A DNA stretch of 6,699 nt from the NCBI GenBank assembly GCA_021200395.1, contig JAJQGQ010000011.1:1-6699 (forward strand), in the 5' to 3' direction. Shown piece after piece: positions 4,202-6,699 of the stretch (the first letter of the stretch is position 1; every line of letters begins with the position of its first letter). Origin of the DNA: Erysipelotrichaceae bacterium (lineage in GTDB: Bacteria; Bacillota_I; Bacilli_A; Erysipelotrichales; Coprobacillaceae). The translations under genes were made by a program, and so were the position numbers. The notes beneath the pieces were generated by a model, which was not told the DNA's origin, did no database searches, and worked only from the letters and a program-made list of their open reading frames with translations.

Positions 4202-6611
4202 AGAGTGTTTGTTCTGTACGACCAATAATATCATCTTGAGTCGCTTTTGATAATACATTGAAGAATGCAGAATAACCAGCTACTCTGACGATTAAATCAC
4301 GATGTTTTTCTGGATGTTTTTGAGCATCTATTAAAGTATCTCTAGAAACAACATTGTATTGAACATGATAACCATCTAAACGATTAAAGAATGTCTTAAT
4401 AATCATTTCTAGTTTTTCTTTATTTTCTTCCGTTGACAACATTTGTGGTGTTACTTTTTGATTTAGCAATACCCCTCCTGTTATTTCATGAGTTGGTAAT
4501 TTTGAAACAGATTTGAAAACAGCAGTTGGTCCATTCTTATCCATAGCATGAGCTGGAGAGCAGCCTTCAGCTAGAGGTGTTTTAGCTTTACGACCATCTG
4601 GTGTAGCCATCGTACCATAACCTTGTCCCACATTAGCTGAAATAGATGATGTACCTGCATAACGAATACCACCAATTGGTCCACGATTGTATCTTGTATT
4701 TGGATATTTCTTCATTTCATCAATATAATAGTTATATACTTCAACAACCAAATTATCCACTTCATCATTGTCATTACCATATTTAGGTGCATCATTTATC
4801 AACATATGTTGAATTCTTTGGTTTTCTTCACTTGTAAAATCATCTTGCAAAGCATCCCAAAGCTGTGTTGTGGTGATTTTATGTTCTTCAAAGACAAGTT
4901 TTTTAATAGCTGCTAAGCTATCTGCCATATTGGCAATACCAACTTGTAAACCAGAAATAAAATCATAGATTGCACCACCTTCTTTAATTGTTTTACCTCT
5001 ACCAATACAATCCTGTGTTAAAGCAGAACATAAAACATCCGGTACATCTCTTTCCAGTGCTAAATCAATGGCGTTTTCTACAATGACACTCATACGTGTT
5101 AATTCACGCATAGTCTTTTCTATAGCATGCAACAATTCATCATATGACTTCATTTCTGTAAAATGACCACAACCTTCTACAAATCTCTTACCTGTAGTCA
5201 CATCAATACCATCATTCATCGCAATTAATAATATTCTAGGGAAATTCATATAACTCATACCCGTGCAACGATAACCCCATTTACCTGGTACAGCTGTTTC
5301 AACGCATCCAATAGCTGAATAGTTATATGCATCTTCTTCTTTAACACCTTTTTCAATAAATGAAGGAATAATAACTTCATCAGAATTAAACGCTGGCATA
5401 CCAAAACCTAATTTCATGACTTCAATACATTCATCCAAGAAAGCTTTTGGCATGTTTTTATGATATCTTACAGTTAAATTTGGTTGTGTTAATCTTGTTT
5501 GCGCTACAGATTTTAATACTAAATAAGATAATTCATTAACAGCATCTTTTTTATCAGGTGTTTGTCCTCCGATTGTCACATTTTGATACATTGGACTACC
5601 TGCACTAGAGAAAGTATGAGCCTGACTTCTTACTTTATTGATGGTTAAAGTTTTAATCCAAAGGTTGGATAATATTTCTAATACTTCATCATCACTAATT
5701 AAATCTAAATCTTTATCATGTTTATAATAAGGATAAATATATTGATCAAAACGTCCATAAGATAAAGAATGTCCATTAGATTCTATTTGTAAGATAAGTT
5801 GTATAAACCATGTAGATTGAATGGCTTCTTTAAATGTTTTTGCACCTTCATAAGGAACCTTATCACAAATACGACTGATTTCTAATAACTCTGCTTTTCT
5901 TTGTTCATTAGCCCCTTGAGATAACTCTAAAGCTAAAACAGAGAATCTATGGGCAAAAGTCTTAACTGCATCTATCACAATTAATACCGCTTTATAAAAT
6001 TGATACTTATCAATATTTTCTGGTATACATAAATCAAGTTCAGACTTTAACTTTTTCGTTCTTTCTTCATAAGATTTTAATCCACCTTCTAATACTTGTT
6101 GATAATCAACGGCTAAATGAGCATCCCCTGAATTCAATTTACCTTCCATACCAAAGAAACCTGTTTCCATAAACACATTCACTTCTTCAGGTAACAATGC
6201 ACCACCCTTACTTCTTAAATTAGTATTTTCCCAAAATGGTGCAATTGATCTTAATTGATCTTTTGTTTCCTCAGTAATATAGAATACGTCTCCATCTCTT
6301 TTTTCAAACAAATCCAATTCATCCATCACAAATTCCATAGTATATTCAGGAAATATTGGTGCATCTCTGTTAGATGATGCTTGATTTCCTACAATCAAAG
6401 TATCATCTTCGATATAAATAGGCATCTTTTCTAAAATATTCTTTAACATTAAAGCACGTTTCATGACTGCGGGCTGATTTTGATTTTCTTTATATGATTC
6501 AGTGACTAATAATGCTCTAGTAGCATCAATATATGGTTTTTCATCTAATACTTGATCTCTAAAATGATTCATTCTATCTGTTAATTTTCCAAAATGTTCA
6601 GTATTTTCCAT
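4200..6611 (-). CDS. ybiW: Glycyl radical enzyme, YbiW (PflF)-type, 803 aa
   Basis: This is a cytoplasmic, oxygen-sensitive radical enzyme of the PFL2/glycerol dehydratase superfamily. The PFL-like domain fills about residues 10-675 and the glycyl radical domain about 680-803. The active-site loop GCVETAVPGKWGYRCTGMS gives catalytic Cys436 and the probable general base Glu438. Gly779 in RVAGYSAFF is the radical site. True pyruvate formate-lyase has two adjacent cysteines, so this is not PFL despite likely database names such as formate acetyltransferase. The loop and the blocks PIFPEYT, SGDAHLAV, LQIESNGHS and RGPIGG match E. coli YbiW as I remember it (about 810 aa), and differ from PflD (GCVELSIPGRTYG). 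As I recall, recent work assigns YbiW-type enzymes to ring-opening of 1,5-anhydroglucitol 6-phosphate. I transfer the substrate only tentatively. The required radical SAM activase is not in the window. The start has GGAGG eight bases upstream and a strong promoter. Confidence 0.93.
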   Translation of the reverse strand: MENTEHFGKLTDRMNHFRDQVLDEKPYIDATRALLVTESYKENQNQPAVMKRALMLKNILEKMPIYIEDDTLIVGNQASSNRDAPIFPEYTMEFVMDELDLFEKRDGDVFYITEETKDQLRSIAPFWENTNLRSKGGALLPEEVNVFMETGFFGMEGKLNSGDAHLAVDYQQVLEGGLKSYEERTKKLKSELDLCIPENIDKYQFYKAVLIVIDAVKTFAHRFSVLALELSQGANEQRKAELLEISRICDKVPYEGAKTFKEAIQSTWFIQLILQIESNGHSLSYGRFDQYIYPYYKHDKDLDLISDDEVLEILSNLWIKTLTINKVRSQAHTFSSAGSPMYQNVTIGGQTPDKKDAVNELSYLVLKSVAQTRLTQPNLTVRYHKNMPKAFLDECIEVMKLGFGMPAFNSDEVIIPSFIEKGVKEEDAYNYSAIGCVETAVPGKWGYRCTGMSYMNFPRILLIAMNDGIDVTTGKRFVEGCGHFTEMKSYDELLHAIEKTMRELTRMSVIVENAIDLALERDVPDVLCSALTQDCIGRGKTIKEGGAIYDFISGLQVGIANMADSLAAIKKLVFEEHKITTTQLWDALQDDFTSEENQRIQHMLINDAPKYGNDNDEVDNLVVEVYNYYIDEMKKYPNTRYNRGPIGGIRYAGTSSISANVGQGYGTMATPDGRKAKTPLAEGCSPAHAMDKNGPTAVFKSVSKLPTHEITGGVLLNQKVTPQMLSTEENKEKLEMIIKTFFNRLDGYHVQYNVVSRDTLIDAQKHPEKHRDLIVRVAGYSAFFNVLSKATQDDIIGRTEQTL

Positions 6612-6619
6612 TGTTTAAT

Positions 6620-6624
6620 CCTCC
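6620..6624 (-). promoter_or_regulatory. Ribosome binding site of the glycyl radical enzyme gene
   Basis: A perfect GGAGG on the minus strand lies eight bases before the ATG at 6611. It fixes the start of the 803-residue protein. Confidence 0.7.
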
Positions 6625-6625
6625 A

Positions 6626-6660
6626 TAATTCAAGTATATCATGAATAATTATTTTGTCAA
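6626..6660 (-). promoter_or_regulatory. Promoter of the glycyl radical enzyme gene
   Basis: On the minus strand a consensus TTGACA (6660-6655) and TATACT (6638-6633) are separated by 16 bases, with TGA before the -10 giving an extended element. The start is predicted near 6626, leaving a leader of about 15 bases. The spacer contains the palindrome AATAATTATT (6644-6653), and TCAATTGA (6657-6664) overlaps the -35. Either could bind a repressor, though AT-rich palindromes are common by chance. Confidence 0.75.
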
Positions 6661-6661
6661 T

Positions 6662-6681
6662 TGAAATATATTTTTATTTCA
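6662..6681. promoter_or_regulatory. 20-bp inverted repeat upstream of the -35, candidate regulator site
   Basis: TGAAATA (6662-6668) and TATTTCA (6675-6681) are perfect 7-base arms separated by six bases. The centre is about 45 bases upstream of the predicted start, where an activator or repressor could act. A second partly overlapping repeat, TTTCA-TT-TGAAA, lies at 6677-6688. I do not recognise the motif as that of CcpA, Rex or FNR. No gene is visible between 6612 and the window end. Confidence 0.35.
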
Positions 6682-6699
6682 TTTGAAACTTTACAACAA

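Noticed and set aside
4200..6611. Assignment as pyruvate formate-lyase (formate acetyltransferase)
   Set aside because: PFL needs two adjacent catalytic cysteines. This protein has a single Cys followed by Val-Glu (GCVE), as in the dehydratase/lyase-type glycyl radical enzymes.

Overview
The window looks like chromosomal DNA from a low-GC Firmicute. All real genes lie on the minus strand, and the DNA is strongly AT-rich, with A/T-ending codons, good AGGAGG-type ribosome binding sites and TGA used as a stop. The chromosomal-type ParA/Soj and ParB/Spo0J proteins, the GHKL/LytTR two-component pair and the glycyl radical enzyme suggest an anaerobic gut-type lineage. My best guess is Erysipelotrichia or a close relative, but this is inferred from overall character only.

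Read in the direction of transcription (high to low coordinates), the layout is as follows. (1) 6699-6612 holds a promoter region with a consensus -35 and an extended -10. (2) 6611-4200 encodes a complete 803-residue glycyl radical enzyme of the YbiW (PflF) type, ending in an intrinsic terminator. (3) 4179-4033 is a regulatory region whose parA promoter has its -10 box in the middle of a GTGTGT/ACACAC inverted repeat; a second inverted repeat falls at the predicted 5' end of the mRNA. (4) 4032-2373 is the parA-parB operon, with an 8-base gene overlap and a terminator folded around the parB stop codon. (5) A new extended -10 promoter directly after that terminator drives a two-component operon. 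This consists of a LytTR response regulator (2326-1652) and a GHKL sensor kinase (from 1655, running off the left edge), joined by an ATGA overlap.

The three transcription units appear functionally independent: an anaerobic radical catabolic enzyme, chromosome partitioning, and a membrane signalling pair. The radical SAM activase that the glycyl radical enzyme needs is not in the window, no parS site was seen, and the kinase lacks its ATP-binding domain here only because the window ends. I see no mobile element, CRISPR array, tRNA or rRNA. Nothing in the window amounts to a clearly new system. The points most worth checking are the FtsX/MacB-like look of the kinase's extracellular half, the nested inverted repeats at the parA promoter and leader, and the placement of a YbiW-type enzyme beside parAB without its activase.
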